Source: Isoetes taiwanensis
Lineage: Eukaryota; Streptophyta; Lycopodiopsida; Isoetales; Isoetaceae
DNA length: 64,000 nucleotides
Assembly: GCA_021234155.1 (NCBI GenBank)
Contig: JAJEKV010000026.1
Coordinates: 5,147,183-5,211,182 of the forward strand
Direction: 5' to 3'
The notes below the pieces were generated by a model, which saw only the letters and a list, made by a program, of their open reading frames with translations, was not told where the DNA came from and made no database searches. This document shows positions 23,501 through 36,179 of this stretch, piece by piece. Positions within the stretch are counted from its first letter, which is position 1. The number at the start of each line of letters is the position of its first letter. Position numbers and translations under genes: made by a program.

Positions 23501-23939
23501 CATAATTTCAAATATACATTGCTCCTTTACTAGAGCTTCCTTTTGGCAAAGTTAATTACATTGATAAAAGACAATGAATTATGGTCGCATATCAAGAAGT
23601 GTGCATCCGTGACTTTGATTACAAGTTGCTCATCAAGAACCAAACAACTTTATTAACAACAAATTACATCTTAATAGATACACTTGTATGTAATGGACCT
23701 TCCACTTCCATTGAAACATATAAACATATCCCAAAGACAAAACTAAAAAGTCTTCCCATCAAAAAACAAGGCACCTACATATTCCATAAACAGAATATGA
23801 TGCCTAAAAAAAATAGCAAAATATCTCCAACCTATGTCAGTTTATTTTTATCAATATGAATTTGAAGATGAAAGAAAAGCTGGAAAGACGAAGCAAAGTA
23901 ATTTATAGACTGCGGGTTCCCAACAAGAGAAATGAACAC
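20591..23939. other. long non-coding stretch
   Basis: Scattered short open frames only, none resembling a known domain. The minus-strand frame at 22205-22516 has a Cys pair (MCPLCQ) but no further zinc-binding pattern. I cannot support a gene here. Confidence 0.4.
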
Positions 23940-25463
23940 CTAAAAAAGCTCCTCGGTACCGGGGCCGCTTTAAGAGCAACTAATAACACAACTACTCCTC
24001 AAGAGCATTGTTTTGCAAAAATACACAAATTGTGAGGAGGTAGCTCTTGGAACCACTTCATCATCAATATTCTATTTTCAACAACTTGCACCGGGTACAT
24101 CATCATTGAAAACGGAAAATAGCGAGATACATAATCCCAACTTAACCAATGCAAGAGACCAATGATGTGGGCAAATTCAGTTATAATATCAGGTATCATC
24201 CCCAAATGCAAGGTAGCTAAGGAAGCCAAAGAGGATACATAAACTATTGTGACATGATAACAAATGCAGCAGAAGATCTTTCCAAAATTTCGTGCCTTTT
24301 TCATTGAGGGCTTTTAGAGGTAGAGTCATTGAATTCCTCCATAGCAATATGTGCAAACCCCCAATGCGAACCAAAGTCCTTTACAGTGGCATAGGGATGA
24401 ACACGACTAAAAGCCTTGGTATTTTACATAATTATTTTAAGAACAATAGCCATGGCAGCATATTACATACATTACACCAAATGCTGAATGGAGTGCCAAT
24501 GTAGCTAAGGAGTGTATCCATGAGAGAAATATTTGGAAGGGGACCAACATGAGAACAACATAAGCATAAGAGACCGTAGGAACGATGGAGGAAAGGTTGT
24601 GGGAAATAAATATAAGGTAAGCAACACAACACCCAATTTGGCCAACAAGCAATGCAACTTCAACAAAATGCCGACCAAATCGAGGGATTAGGTATTCTCC
24701 AATATCACTGTAGGTGGAAATGTGATCCATACCTTGGGAGATCAAGGTTTGCTTACATCGAACCTGAAAGAATTTATGAAAAAACAGTCAATATCATGGT
24801 ATGCTATAATGGTATAACATTCTAAGAGCGGTTCACATGTAACAGTGGTCGGAGAGGGGCCCTGTTTGGTGATGGTCGGGCGATGGTGTGGGCATAAAAG
24901 GGCATGGCATTTTACATGACGGCGAAGGCAGCGATGGTGCATGTGAATCCAGCCTAAGCCCTAACTTGGTTAGAGGCCGCGATGGTGCATGTGAATCCAG
25001 CCTAAGCCCTAACTTGGTTAGAACCCTAAGGCTGGGTTCACATCCATGGAGCTTCGCCTCTAGGGTGCCTTGTTTTACCATTGAGCAAGACCTATACCGT
25101 GCTCGAAAAACGGGGAGCGATTTTGCATGACTTTGTACATTGTGAACCCAGCCTAATTAAGAACTCTTGCTAGAACCCTAATTAAGAACTCTAGAAACCT
25201 AATTAGAGAAGTGTAGAACCCTAAAACGAGAAAATGAGGAGGGATAGAAAACTTACAAGAAGGATCATGCAATAGTAAGTAAGAGCTGCAGAAATGATTA
25301 TGGAAGCTGAAGCCACAGCCCAGCCACTGGTTTTGTAGGCAAAAGGAAGGCCCAAAACTCCGGTCCCGATCATGGAGGTGATAGCATTGGCGAAAGTTCG
25401 CATGGCCGAAGCGGTTCCTGCCTTCCTTCCCAACAGAGGCATTTTTTCGTCCATGCCCGCCAT
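23940..25463 (-). pseudogene. AVT3-like vacuolar amino-acid transporter pseudogene
   Basis: Decayed paralogue of the gene at 55459-57548, on the opposite strand. Exon 1 (25463-25257) is intact: MDEKMPLL, then the AAAP-family signature GTGVLGLPFAYKTSGW, ending at a GT donor (25256-25255) at the same codon as the working copy. Intron 1 is 24764-25256. Exon 2 starts at 24763 after a TTTCAG acceptor with a CKQTLISQ... segment, TYSDIGEYLIPRFGRH and SHNLSSIV. It is then broken by at least two frameshifts (about 24430 and 24300) and stops. Recognisable pieces continue (MTLPLKALNEK, FGFLSYLAFGDDT, MMMYPVQVVENRIL) until similarity ends near 23940, short of the C-terminus. Not functional as a transporter. 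Confidence 0.88.
24931..25022. repeat. 48-bp tandem duplication inside the pseudogene intron
   Basis: Two copies starting GCGATGGTGCATGTGAATCC at 24931 and 24979. Nearby ACCCTAA-like and AATTAAGAACTCT motifs are also repeated (25035-25220). Confidence 0.9.
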
Positions 25464-25741
25464 GGCGTAAATTTTTTCTATCCCTGTGCCTAATTTTCTA
25501 ACTCTTTCCTATCCCCTGTAGCTATTTTACGCTGGCTTGCATGCACCAGTTTCCTTTAGAAATATGCCTTTTTTATCGGCCGGATCACCGCCATTGAGCT
25601 CTTCAATCCAACGATCCAAAAACCCAGTTAGAAATCTCCCCTTTTGGCCTCCGATTTGAGCTGAATTTGCGCTTCCCTCTAGATTTTGGGAGATATGGCG
25701 AAATCTGGCTTCTGAAAGAAGATTACGGCGGAAAAAAAATG

Positions 25742-25915
25742 GGATCTGTTTTACAGCAAGCAGCTTGATGGCCCTTCTGTACAAATTTTATGCGAGGATA
25801 AAGGCTGGCGCCATGTTCGCATGGTCCAGGATCTGTTTTAAAACATGCAGCCTGTTGGCCCTTTTGTACAAATTTTAAGCGAGGATAAAGGCTGGCGTCA
25901 TGTTCACATGGTCCA
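25742..25915. repeat. 87-bp tandem duplication upstream of the AVT3 pseudogene
   Basis: Copies at 25742-25828 and 25829-25915 both begin GGATCTGTTTTA and end CATGGTCCA. They differ at roughly ten positions by eye, so this is older than the 65-bp duplication at 1890. Confidence 0.9.
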
Positions 25916-27584
25916 TGTCCATGTCCTTTGTGCGCTTGTGGTTAAGATCTGCCAGCCTACATATGCACAGTCTGCCTGGCCGCCAACCGCCATTGTTACA
26001 AAAAGTAGTCTATAGATTAGATTGCCACATTCCACATATTATATACCAGTAGTTATCTGCTGCATCGAGATACTCTAGCTATTTCCTTATGGTGCCCACT
26101 TAAGAGCTGGACACCATAAATTCATCAAAAACCAACTCCATACCATATTCACCAAAGACAAACCCAGTTACCCAGAAATATTTTAATCACCTTAATTTTG
26201 GGACGAGAATGTGAATGAATGGGAACGAAACGAAAATCGGAACTAAATGGGAATAGGAACGGCTCGGAATGGCTCGAAACGTGAAATTGACTTCTCTAAC
26301 TATAGTGATTGAGAAAAAACACGGTTCTCTAACTATAGTGATTGAGAAAAAACACGGTATAGAGACATAATTGATGCTTAACTTTGATATATATAGCGTA
26401 ATTGGCTTGATAAATTCATATCATATCATATCATAATGAAGTTCCTAGGCATCATTAAGTACTTAAAATATCTTCTTAGATGCTCTTATGATTAGGCTAA
26501 GTTGAACAATAGATTTTATAATAATTAACTACTCGTATGTAGTAAATTATAGTAATTACCTTATGTTAATTATTCATTACAGCTTTAATTAATTGCCTAG
26601 CACATTTAGGGAAGCTATCTTTGTTTTTTCATCTAAGCGTGCAACAAAAATGTCTGAAACTATATTGGAAATAGACTCCCGATTAGCAAATGGGGATAGA
26701 ATATGCTTGGGAACGTGTATCGAAATGGGAAGCGAAATTATGGAACAAGGTTGCATATGGTCAATGTCGAAGTCCACGAGCCATCGTGGTGAGACACCCA
26801 ACTAAAATATGCTAGGATGGTCTTGGGATACTATGCTCTCACCCACCTGTCGGCATGAGTTTGTATGCAAACATCAAAGAAGAATAAATGGTGCCACCAT
26901 ATATGACCGTGTTGTGCATGTCATGTCATTGCATCCATCATGACGGTTCCAACCACCCATTATGGTGTCTACATTTTGGAATCGAGGTGGATCTAAGCCT
27001 AGGACCATGCTATTTTTGGGTTGCCCGAAGAGCAAATCCTAAGGCTGGAGGAGGTAAAAATAGAATATGTCGTGTATATACCCACTGAAAGGTAGAGATT
27101 CGAGGAGGAAGCTTACATGAGGGTTGTGATTGAATATAATGAAGTTCGCATGTGAAAGCCTAAAAATCCAGTGAGTAAACGCAGTTCGATGGGAGGTATG
27201 CATGCAGAAGTCAGAATCCATAAGCAAATCCAGAGTTAATGTGTTGTTTCTTACTCTTGGCTTCTTTCTCAGGTCGGAATTCCATTTCCCATGCAAGGGG
27301 CATGCACATTTATAGTGCGTAAATAACATCAGCGAATATTTTTTAGGGTTTTTATTAGCATTTGCTTATTTATATCCACCAAAACAAATACGCATGTATA
27401 GGCTTAGTATGAAAAAAAATAGTGAACGATAGAATATATATAAAAATATATAAAAAGTTGAACACTGGCAGAGAATACGTATAAAAGCTTACTAGTTTAT
27501 CCGTAGAATATTTTATGGGATATAGATGCAGAGGGATGGATAGGAGTATGAACAGGGGTTTTCTGCTACAATGTGGTAAAAAAG
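25916..27584. other. non-coding stretch
   Basis: No gene recognised. It contains a perfect 33-bp tandem duplication at about 26292-26357 (TTCTCTAACTATAGTGATTG...) and an AT-rich block at 26380-26590. Confidence 0.5.
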
Positions 27585-27975
27585 TGGTTTTACCTAACCC
27601 CATCTTTGCAAATTGCATATTCATACACGGGGTTACTCTGGGCACCACGAGCTGTCGGATGGGCATATTTACCCTTTATTCCTTGATCTGGACCATACAT
27701 AGCGATCATCATTTGTGGGGTATGCATGTACAAGTTTTTGTATACTGTATATTGAGGCTTGCAAAATACTATAGGGTTTGAGGGAATGTACTTAATAGTG
27801 TTAATTTTGTACATGTATTGTAAGTTTTTAAGGGCTCTCGCTGCCCTGCGTAACCCCGTGTGAATATGCACCCAAATCAAAGGGGTTTTTAGGGGGATTT
27901 TAATTTAAACGTGTTGGATGTAATGATTTGTATTAATTAATGATAATTGTAGTTATGTGTTGGTTGTTACATTAA
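27585..27975. repeat. foldback/MITE-like element, degenerate copy
   Basis: Shares its interior with 34731-35173: GAGCTGTCGGATGGGCATAT, CTGGACC.TACATAGCGATC, GTGGGGTATGCATGTACAAG and TGTATACTGTATATTGAGG. The right arm (27858-27974) still matches, while the left arm is mostly decayed. Both copies are followed by A-run, TTTGGGCCCTTCGG, C..TAAC.AAAGC, so the repeated unit may extend past the arm. Confidence 0.7.
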
Positions 27976-28456
27976 AAAAAACTTTGGGCCCTTCGGCCTT
28001 TAACAAAAGCATTAGAATGAATAGCATCAAATAGTTTTGCACAACTACAACATCAACTTTGTACCTGTACAATCAACTTTGAAGCAAACATAGAAAAACA
28101 ATAGCATCCATATTAATTTAATCTACAAGTGGAGTGTTCTAAACTAACATATGTGTAAACGTATTAAACGTGATAATTCACCATGTCATTGTCCTGAATG
28201 GAATGGAATGTCTTATGTTAACAATAATAAAGCAAATGTCTGTACAATAACCTCTCCAACTTGTTTCCTCATCAAAACCCTCTCTAGCTTCTCCCAAAGC
28301 AATATATATGCCAACGTATTATCTGATTGTCCCAAAGCATTTCAACTTTTATTTTTCTGAAGATGAGCAATACTACTCCACCTTTATGAAGCAGAGCAAT
28401 GCTTGAATAAACCGCATACCCACAGAGCAAAATATATGTGCATACTTTAATGGCAC
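27976..28456. other. non-coding stretch left of the LTR-like repeat
   Basis: No gene recognised. The last 75 bp (28381-28456, with GCATACCC.CAGAGCAAAAT) resembles 38717-38790, which lies just beyond the right LTR-like repeat. Confidence 0.45.
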
Positions 28457-28888
28457 TGTAGTGTGGTTTATCTGTTCATATTTTGACACTTTGCATGAAA
28501 TTGTCATATTTGATGTATGTTTGATGATTTATCTTCTGAAGTTGAAGAAGATATTGTATTTTTTGGATATTTTGGCATGGGCACTTGTAATTGGACTTGA
28601 AGGTGTATAAAAGTCCCTTTTAATGGTTGAATATTTGATGAGGTGGCATGATCTCAAAGGGCATGTTGGTTATTGAAAATCTAATGGTGAAGATTGCTTG
28701 AAGATGAATGGTCAAGATTTGATGTGTAAGTTTAAGAGGAGGGCACGTCTCTCTCATTCTCTCTCTCACTCTTGCTCTTTGAAGGAGATTATCTTTTGTA
28801 GAGTGCATCTTCTATGGGAAGAAATAAATGAAAATGGATGAGGATGAACCTCCCTGATTTATGAGCATGTGATTTGTATGTGATTTTT
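28457..28888 (+). repeat. LTR-like direct repeat, left copy
   Basis: About 430 bp, starting TGTAGTGTGGTTTATCTG and running to ...TTGTATGTGATT, about 98% identical by eye to 38186-38612. It contains a TATA-like GTATAAAAG (TATAAAA at 28606-28612) and a CT-rich stretch, as LTR promoters often do. The exact right edge is blurred because an L1 inserted there (TSD 28872-28888). No primer-binding site follows. Confidence 0.7.
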
Positions 28889-31800
28889 TTTTTGAAGAAC
28901 TCGAATCGAATATATTAAAAGAATGGTAATGTTACAAAAGCAAGTGAGGAGGAAGGAGAACGCCCCAAAGAGGCGCTGATACCTCGACCTCCACAACAAT
29001 ACCCAACTCTACTTTGGCCGGGCCATCACCATCTACCACACCCAAGAAGTCATGGAAATGGAAACTTCCGCTCTACTAATCCGGGGAACACCAAAAAGCT
29101 TTGAAATAGCTTGTACCGAAGCTGAGGAATCGAGGAGAGGTCAGCAGTCGGGAATCCCCTGAAAGATCCACAACCGCTTCCTAAATCAACCACACCAACC
29201 AAGCCCACGACAGATGCAAGGCCTGGCTGTCAGACTGGCGGCCAAGCACGTGGATATACATGAAGCAGCAATTGTTGGCTATTCAATCTCACCAAATGAG
29301 ACCCCGACTCCAATCCCTGCAACCCGCAAGGAGGGCATAAAACCGCATAATGCTCCACAGCCTCACGATGAAGGCCACAACAAGGGCAAAAGAGGGCTCA
29401 CACCCGCCTAAGCCCGACTCACAAGGACATTCACCCGATACAAATGATTGCACCACCGGCCACTTACCCGAACCAAGCCGGTGGGGAAGGAGCTCCATGT
29501 CCCGCCCAAACCGAGCCATCGAGAACCCCGAAGCCGCAGAGACCACTTGCCGGCGGGGCGAGTGTCATGAATAGCCAACACCCGCAGAACAAGACCGCAT
29601 TAAAAACAAGAAGATACAACATCCGATGAACCTTCCAAACCTGCACCACCACATCACCCGAGGGACTATAGGTATGTGTAGTGAATACCGCAACTTGTTC
29701 CCGTGATAGCCCGTCACGTCCTTCAGCGAAAAGCGAAGTTCGAAGAACTCCCCACGGTTAGCCGACCATCCCAATACCAATCCTCCAAGGTGAGCACAAA
29801 GAGTCATTTTCCAACGGGCTCAAGGTCCTGAAAGAGCATGCGATGCAGCAGCTAAGAACAATCTGCTAGGGTAGAGGAACCCACAAGAAAGGAGAAGAGT
29901 GGTGATAAATCGAGGCATAATCTAACGAAGAGCACACGACGCGATCCCAAGCCCGCAACACCCAGAGGAGAAAAGGGGATGCATGTGGAAAGGCCTGAGA
30001 CCATACAACAAAGCGCCTGTGGCAACTCTACAATGCCGACATCGACTTTTCCAAATGCCACACAATGGCTAAGAGATTGCCACAATAGTGCCGCACGGGG
30101 AGAAGATGCTCCATCCCGCAGAATGCTCCAAATAAACTTAGAGACCAACACCTTACTATGCAAAGTGCTAAATCCTGTAATGGCCAAGCCCCCATCCTCC
30201 CGGCTTGAGACACTTCCACCAAGCCACTTTAACAACCTCCGCCTTCATCATCCCCCCCCACACAAAATTTCGAACAATCTTATCCAAAGCACGTATCTTA
30301 CCCTCGGGGAGCTAACATCGCGAGATCTTTGTACACATGAGTGCTACAAAGCACCGGACTTGGCAATAGTGATCCCCACACGCCATGGACAACTTGCTAC
30401 CCTTCCACCAATTGAGGGTGTTTTACGCAACCCCCCAAAATCTCATCCCACACCCTCCCCATGGAAACATCCCTCCAAAGGGAATACTTGACTTAGTACA
30501 CATTACGGGAAGCACCTTCCAAGGGAATAGAGCCAAACAAGGGAATGGGCCCATAATAATGCGGAGCATTTGCCCCAATCCGTAAGAATGCCCGAGGCCA
30601 AGGAGAAAGTATCCAGCAAACCCTTCACATTCCTTAAATTCCTCTCTTCGCCACCAAGAAGAGAAAAGTGTCATCGGGCGAAGCGTTAATAATCTGCGAC
30701 TACCATCCCGCATCCAAGCCCATCCACCACCCCCCTCCTCCACCGCTTGACCAAAAACCCGGCGGTGCCTCAATCAAGCAAAAATGGTGCCAAAAGGGCA
30801 CCTGACGCACTCCCTCTGCCTGAGAAAAGGCAGAGGGTTCACCACGGCACACCACAGAGCCCGTGACCTATCCGTGGACCACAGCCCAAGTCTGTAAGCG
30901 TGGACCCATGGCTAAGACAAGAACTCCCAACGGACACTATCGCCAAAGCTTTGAAAAGTCAAGCCCAAGATAGCCAATGCCTTTGACCTGTTCTCTGGCC
31001 CAATAAAGACCCTCATAGTTGCGGCAACATTAGTCAAAATGTTCCTCCCAGGAACAAACCCGGACGCACCTACTAATGGAAGAAGTCAACCGGCTTCAAC
31101 TTCTCGCCAGGGCTTTAATAATCTTGTACACAGAGGACAACAAGGATATAGGCCTCCAATCATTAATAGTAGAAGGCTGCTTAACCTTAGGAATCAAGGA
31201 AATGCATGCGTGTATTCAAGATCCTATCCATGTGAGAAGACTGCAGCAACTCAAGATACACTGGTACAAGACTCACCAGCCCCACTCCCAATAAGTCCGA
31301 AGAACTCCATAGGAATGCCATCCAGCCCGGGACATTTATCCTTGGCCATGCATACATGCCACCAGCTAAATCCTCTCTGGAGAGCTCACGCTCCAAGCTC
31401 TCAGTTGGTGAGGCAAAATAGATGGCTTAAACCCCCAAAACAAGCTCTTGCATCTCCTGCTCATAGGGAAGAGTGTGCGCCAAAAACCACGAGAAATGAG
31501 CATGCACATACCTCTGCAACTTCAGCGGGATCCTCCAAAGTCGGCCATCGAGGCAAAAGCAAGGGACGCCATAGATCTTTGATGCTCGCCCGTACCTATT
31601 TGCTTTCTGAAGAACAAACCGAACTTGTATCCCCTCCTTCAACCGGGTAAGGGCTGCCTTCACAGCGCCTCATGCACTTTAACCTGCTCCAGCAACAAAT
31701 TTTAACAACGCCTTCTCCCTAATGCCATCAGAAGGCTGCGCGAATCTTCTCCAACTCTGATAAAGACTATGCAACTCCTGCGCTCTGCTGCACGCTGCCT

Positions 31801-34714
31801 ACCAAAGACCTTAGCAAAAACGCTTCACCCTGGCCAACGCGGGTCACCATACCAGACATACCAGGAGATGAAAAGGTATCAAGCCACAACTCGCACCGGG
31901 CCGAGAAACCATCAGCCGTAAGCCGGTGTTCAAACGGAACACCGGCCCGAGAAGGCCGAGAGGCGGCCGCCGACTCCCCGGACAAAACCCGGGGTAATGA
32001 TGAAATGGAGGGTAGGCAATGTTACTCACGAAAGAGGGCACACCATCCAATGCGATGGGGAAGCATAGACCGGGTCATGCCTAGCATACGCCCGCCCGCA
32101 CTAATCAGCTTTGTTACAATAGGTGAAAGACAAGTCCCCGGGGACCTCAACCAGGCCAAATCTGCAACAAGCGAGACCAACTTTGGTCCTCTCAAATCCC
32201 TGCACAAGCTGGGTGCGAAACCAGAGCGATCTTCTACCGGCTCTACCATATTGAAATCCCCTAACAATAAACCAAGCAACCCCTGCGAACCCACCAAGGG
32301 TTTCAAGAACTTATTTGATCAGGCCCACAAAGCACCCCTTACCGAGAAGGCTGATTAGGGGCATAAACATTAACAATCCCCACTCTTGCCCGCCCCTCCA
32401 AGCCACTTAATTATTGCCCACCGACTAAAACCACATGCTGCTAGTATGTGACACTGCACATCCATCTTCCAAGCAATAAGAGTACCCCACTAGTCCGAAA
32501 GGAAGAAGAAGAAATAAAGCCAAACTGCCTACCAACCATATTCATGAGCTGGACATATCACCCCACAGTGACACTTATGCTCTGAATGCAAATAATATCG
32601 GGGATAGAACTGCCGAAGTGCCAAAGAAATACGGGCCCTCTTACTACTAGAGGACCGCACCCCCGCACATTCAAGCGAGGATCGACCTATTCATCTTAGA
32701 GGAGAAGTGTCCAGCCCCACATGCCTACCCACCGGGCCATCAGCCCACTCCACAGAGTCGGCATCTAGAGGCGGAGGATTAATCCACGGCAATGTGACCC
32801 ACGGCCGCTCTACGTGATATTCCACTTTCAACACGTGTTGGAAGTCCCCGGGCACCTCCCCCACAGAGTCATGGGCCACAACTCGTGATATTCCACTTCC
32901 AACACGTGTTGGAAGTCCCCTGTGCACCTCCATAGAGTCATGGGCCACACTAGTCTCTACCTCCAACCCGGGTTCCGCCAGCCACCTCATGCTCAACACA
33001 CCGCCTGGGACATCCCCCCGGGATCACCAACCCTGCCACAACCCCGTCACCGGATCTAGCCACAACCAAATCATCCGAGCCCTCCCCGAGCCACCACGTC
33101 CCTAGCCCCGCCATCAAAGGTGACCAGCGGTAAGCATGCCCGGCCTCGTCCCACACCACCTCTCCCAACCACACCACCTGGGCCCAGCGCCACTCATTTG
33201 CACCCGCGGAGTCCTCTCTTTGTGACCTCGAACCGAGGAATCCTGGCCCCCTGCATCAACACCAGCCCGGTACCACATCACAAGCACCGGCCGGGACTAG
33301 CGGGATCATCAGCGAGGGTCAAATGGTAGCACAATAGATGGAAACATCCGGGGGATCGAGCCATTCAAAAACTTCAATCGGAAAAAGAAAATGCCGGGGG
33401 ACCACTACGCGGAAGAGAAGTAGGCACAGGCTGCAGCAAAGCGAGCAAGCAACCTGCATCTTGGGGACTCCGCACAATAGAATGAGCCAAATATACACCC
33501 GGGCCATTGGCCATAGAAACCAAGAAATCGGGCACCATCGGTCGAGGAAGATCCTCGAATACGGAACCAACACGGGATTTTAACATTTGTCAAAGAACGG
33601 TGGACATTGCGGAGTATAATACTCGATACAACACATATGAATCACCCAACGATCCACCCCCTCGACTAACCAATTGCCGCACTGAAAGACTCAGCCTCAA
33701 ACATGATTAGGAAGAAATTATTTGGTAAGAATTTGAGATCGACACTGGGCAAACCAATCCGCCTCGGATGTCCGGCAAGCCAAGAGCTAAACCTCCTCGT
33801 GTCCAATCGTGAACCCGTGGAAATAGCCCAACACTTGCAAATGAAACTAGATTCTCAATGGTGCGAACATGCCCGGTATGATCAATATCTATCCATGGAG
33901 TCTCCGAAGAGCTGCACGCAAGTCAGCAGTGATGATCCTCCACAAACTTCAGAGCTTCTTGAACACGGGCAGTTCTACACTCCGGAGCCTTGCGCTTAAT
34001 CCAATCTGAAAACCCCGGCCGAGTGATGCGAAACAGCAGTGTCATTCCTCGCCGGGTGCGGCAAGACAGGATTTGGGGCGCCTGGCACCCCGAGAGGTAT
34101 CGAGAGGCACCCGGGGAGACACATCAGCTACATGCACCCTAGAAGAGGGCGCATCACCAGCAAGTGATCCCTTCCCAAGCACAGGGGCAGAGGGCATCAC
34201 AGATCCAGTTTCCAAAGGGGGCATGCTTGATGGAATCAAGACCGGAGTCTCCAAAACACAATCTACTTGGGTCTCAGAATTATATTGAGAGGAAGACCAA
34301 TCCACATACCTCTCAACCGAAGGGGATTCCAAGAGCTCCCTCATCTCTGCCACCAATTGCATGCCACTTCCTATAGCCCGCGCCTCTTCATGCATGCTGA
34401 GACCCGCGCCCTTCCCCTTTACTGGAGGATTCTTTCTCCTCGCCATCTCCCTTGGCTTCAGCCCCAAGCCATGAGGCTCAATCGAGCCCCCATCAGCCTG
34501 TCTGGCAGGAGCCATGTCATCCGGACCAGTCCGGAAATCAGCTGTTTGCAGCAACAAATCACATGCAAAACAGCTGATGCTATACACCGCTGGAAAGAGC
34601 TCAGAGCAAGCTTTCCAACGAGCCCAAGCACGCCAAAATCCGACACCAGATAAAAGAGATATCACCGATCAAAGTTTTGCCGTCAGAACCCTAGCTCCAG
34701 GCGCCAGCGCCCCC
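28889..34714 (-). mobile_element. L1-type LINE, near full length, degenerate
   Basis: GC-rich 5.8-kb insertion read on the minus strand. The 5' end at 34714 has a CGCTGGCGCCTGGAGCTAGG leader. ORF1 (about 34665-33350) includes VHDWTRRF...GHPRRIGLPSV and a DUF4283-like RNA-binding region. The endonuclease region (32660-31900) contains LLGDFNMVE near 32240-32265. RT includes LIPKVKQPST, NDWRPISLL and YKI near 31215-31130 and a SPDDTFLFL box (usually FADD). A C-terminal GGLAITGFSTLH..LVSKFIW segment lies at 30235-30100. The T-run at 28884-28893 is the poly(A) tail in reverse. The target-site duplication ATTTGTATGTGATTTTT flanks it (28872-28888 and 34715-34731). Numerous stops make it inactive. 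Confidence 0.85.
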
Positions 34715-34730
34715 ATTTGTATGTGATTTT

Positions 34731-35173
34731 TAACACAACTACCATTAACATTATTAACATAAACCATTGCATTTAACACATTTAAATTAAAATCCCCCTT
34801 AAACCCCCTTTGGTTTGGGTGCGTATTCACACGGGGGGTTACTCCGGGCAACGAGAGCTGTCGGATGGGCATATTTGCCCTTTATTCCAAGATCTGGACC
34901 GTACATAGCGATCCTCGTTTGTGGGGTATGCATGTACAAGTTTTTGTATACTGTATATTGAGGTTTGCAAAATACTATAAGGTTTGAGAGAATGTACTTA
35001 ATGGTGTTAATTTTATACATGTATTGTGAATATATTTTTGGGCTCTCATTTGCCCCTCACGTGAACCTTAGGTGTGAATATGCACCCAAACCAAAGGGGG
35101 TTTAAGGGGGATTTTAATTTAAATGTGTTAAATGCAATGATTTATGTTAATAATGTTAATGGTAGTTGTGTTA
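34731..35173. mobile_element. foldback element with 102-bp inverted repeats
   Basis: The left arm 34731-34832 (TAACACAACTACCATTAACA...GTATTCACAC) and right arm 35072-35173 are nearly perfect inverted copies. The 240-bp interior has no coding frame. The right edge leads into an A-run and the hairpin GGGCCC-TTC-GGGCCC (35185-35199). A related copy lies at 27585-27975. Flanking target-site duplication is not clear because the left edge abuts the L1 target site. Superfamily unknown. Confidence 0.8.
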
Positions 35174-36179
35174 AAAAAAATTTTGGGCCCTTCGGGCCCT
35201 AACTAAAGCAAACATAGGTAGACCTTATGGACCTAAATATTAATTACTAACACAATAACACGAAGACAAACAAATTATTTCCATGGCAAAGGGACTCAAT
35301 TGATGATTGCATGTATGCATTCTTATATACATGGCATTCAAGTGTTACCCATTTTTTAAAACGGTGAATAAAAGTGCTTAACAATTTTTGCCACAAGTCA
35401 AAATTTTGCTCTATCATAAACCAGCATGCAATGAAGGGGATTTGAACCCCCTGCCAGAGTAGGCAGAACCAAAGCACTTCCAAATTTGCACACATTTCCT
35501 ACACCTTCAAATGTGGGCTTCTGAGAAGGCTCATGTTTTGCCTAATGAACTCCACCCGGCAATCCCACATGAGTGCTGCCAAAACCAGCAAACAAGGAGC
35601 TCAAATATATCTCGGAAAGGTCGCACTTCATTTTGATTTGTTAAACATGGCATCATGGCGAACACAAACCACAAACACGGAACCATTATGGAGCCAACAT
35701 TTCACATGAAACTTGTACTTCCCATCTACAATCTACAATCAATTAAAAGTTGCGACATACCACAACGGCAATTATCATTACAAGAACCATTACTTAGTCT
35801 TGTATCAGAACCGAACCATAAAATGTGACGTCTGTTTCAATTTATCCAAGTCAAACATATACATTTCAGCAATCCATACACGTAATATCCTTGCCTTTCA
35901 TATGTGCACCTTACGGGTTAGGGCAAGAATGCTAATGCATGCATCATGAATCTTTGATAAGAGTAATGTCGCAAAGGGGAATGCCAATAAATTCCATTTG
36001 CTGATATAAAGTTAGTGCGTCTCGGCAACAATTATTTTTTCAAAGTATAGACACTAATCAATGTGGTCCATGCAATCACATCCCTATTGGTAATTGTATT
36101 CAATATATGGTGTGCATCACCGCGACAGATTCTGGTGCCATACATCTTCATTAGGGCAAGTGTTCAAGACCGAATCAGT
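35174..36179. other. non-coding stretch
   Basis: No gene recognised apart from the GGGCCCTTCGGGCCC palindrome at 35185-35199. Confidence 0.4.

Noticed and set aside
24437-24745. 102-codon minus-strand frame as a separate gene
   Set aside because: It is part of exon 2 of the AVT3 pseudogene and follows the conserved splice acceptor at 24764.
29979-31650. Long plus-strand open frames (170 and 203 codons)
   Set aside because: They are antisense to the GC-rich L1 at 28889-34714; no domain is recognisable in these frames, while the minus strand shows RT motifs.
35432-35475. GGGGATTTGAACCCC on the plus strand, like a tRNA T-arm on the minus strand
   Set aside because: A CTGCC/GGCAG stem lies nearby, but no acceptor stem pairs and the anticodon loop has the wrong size. 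Chance or a very decayed tRNA-like piece.
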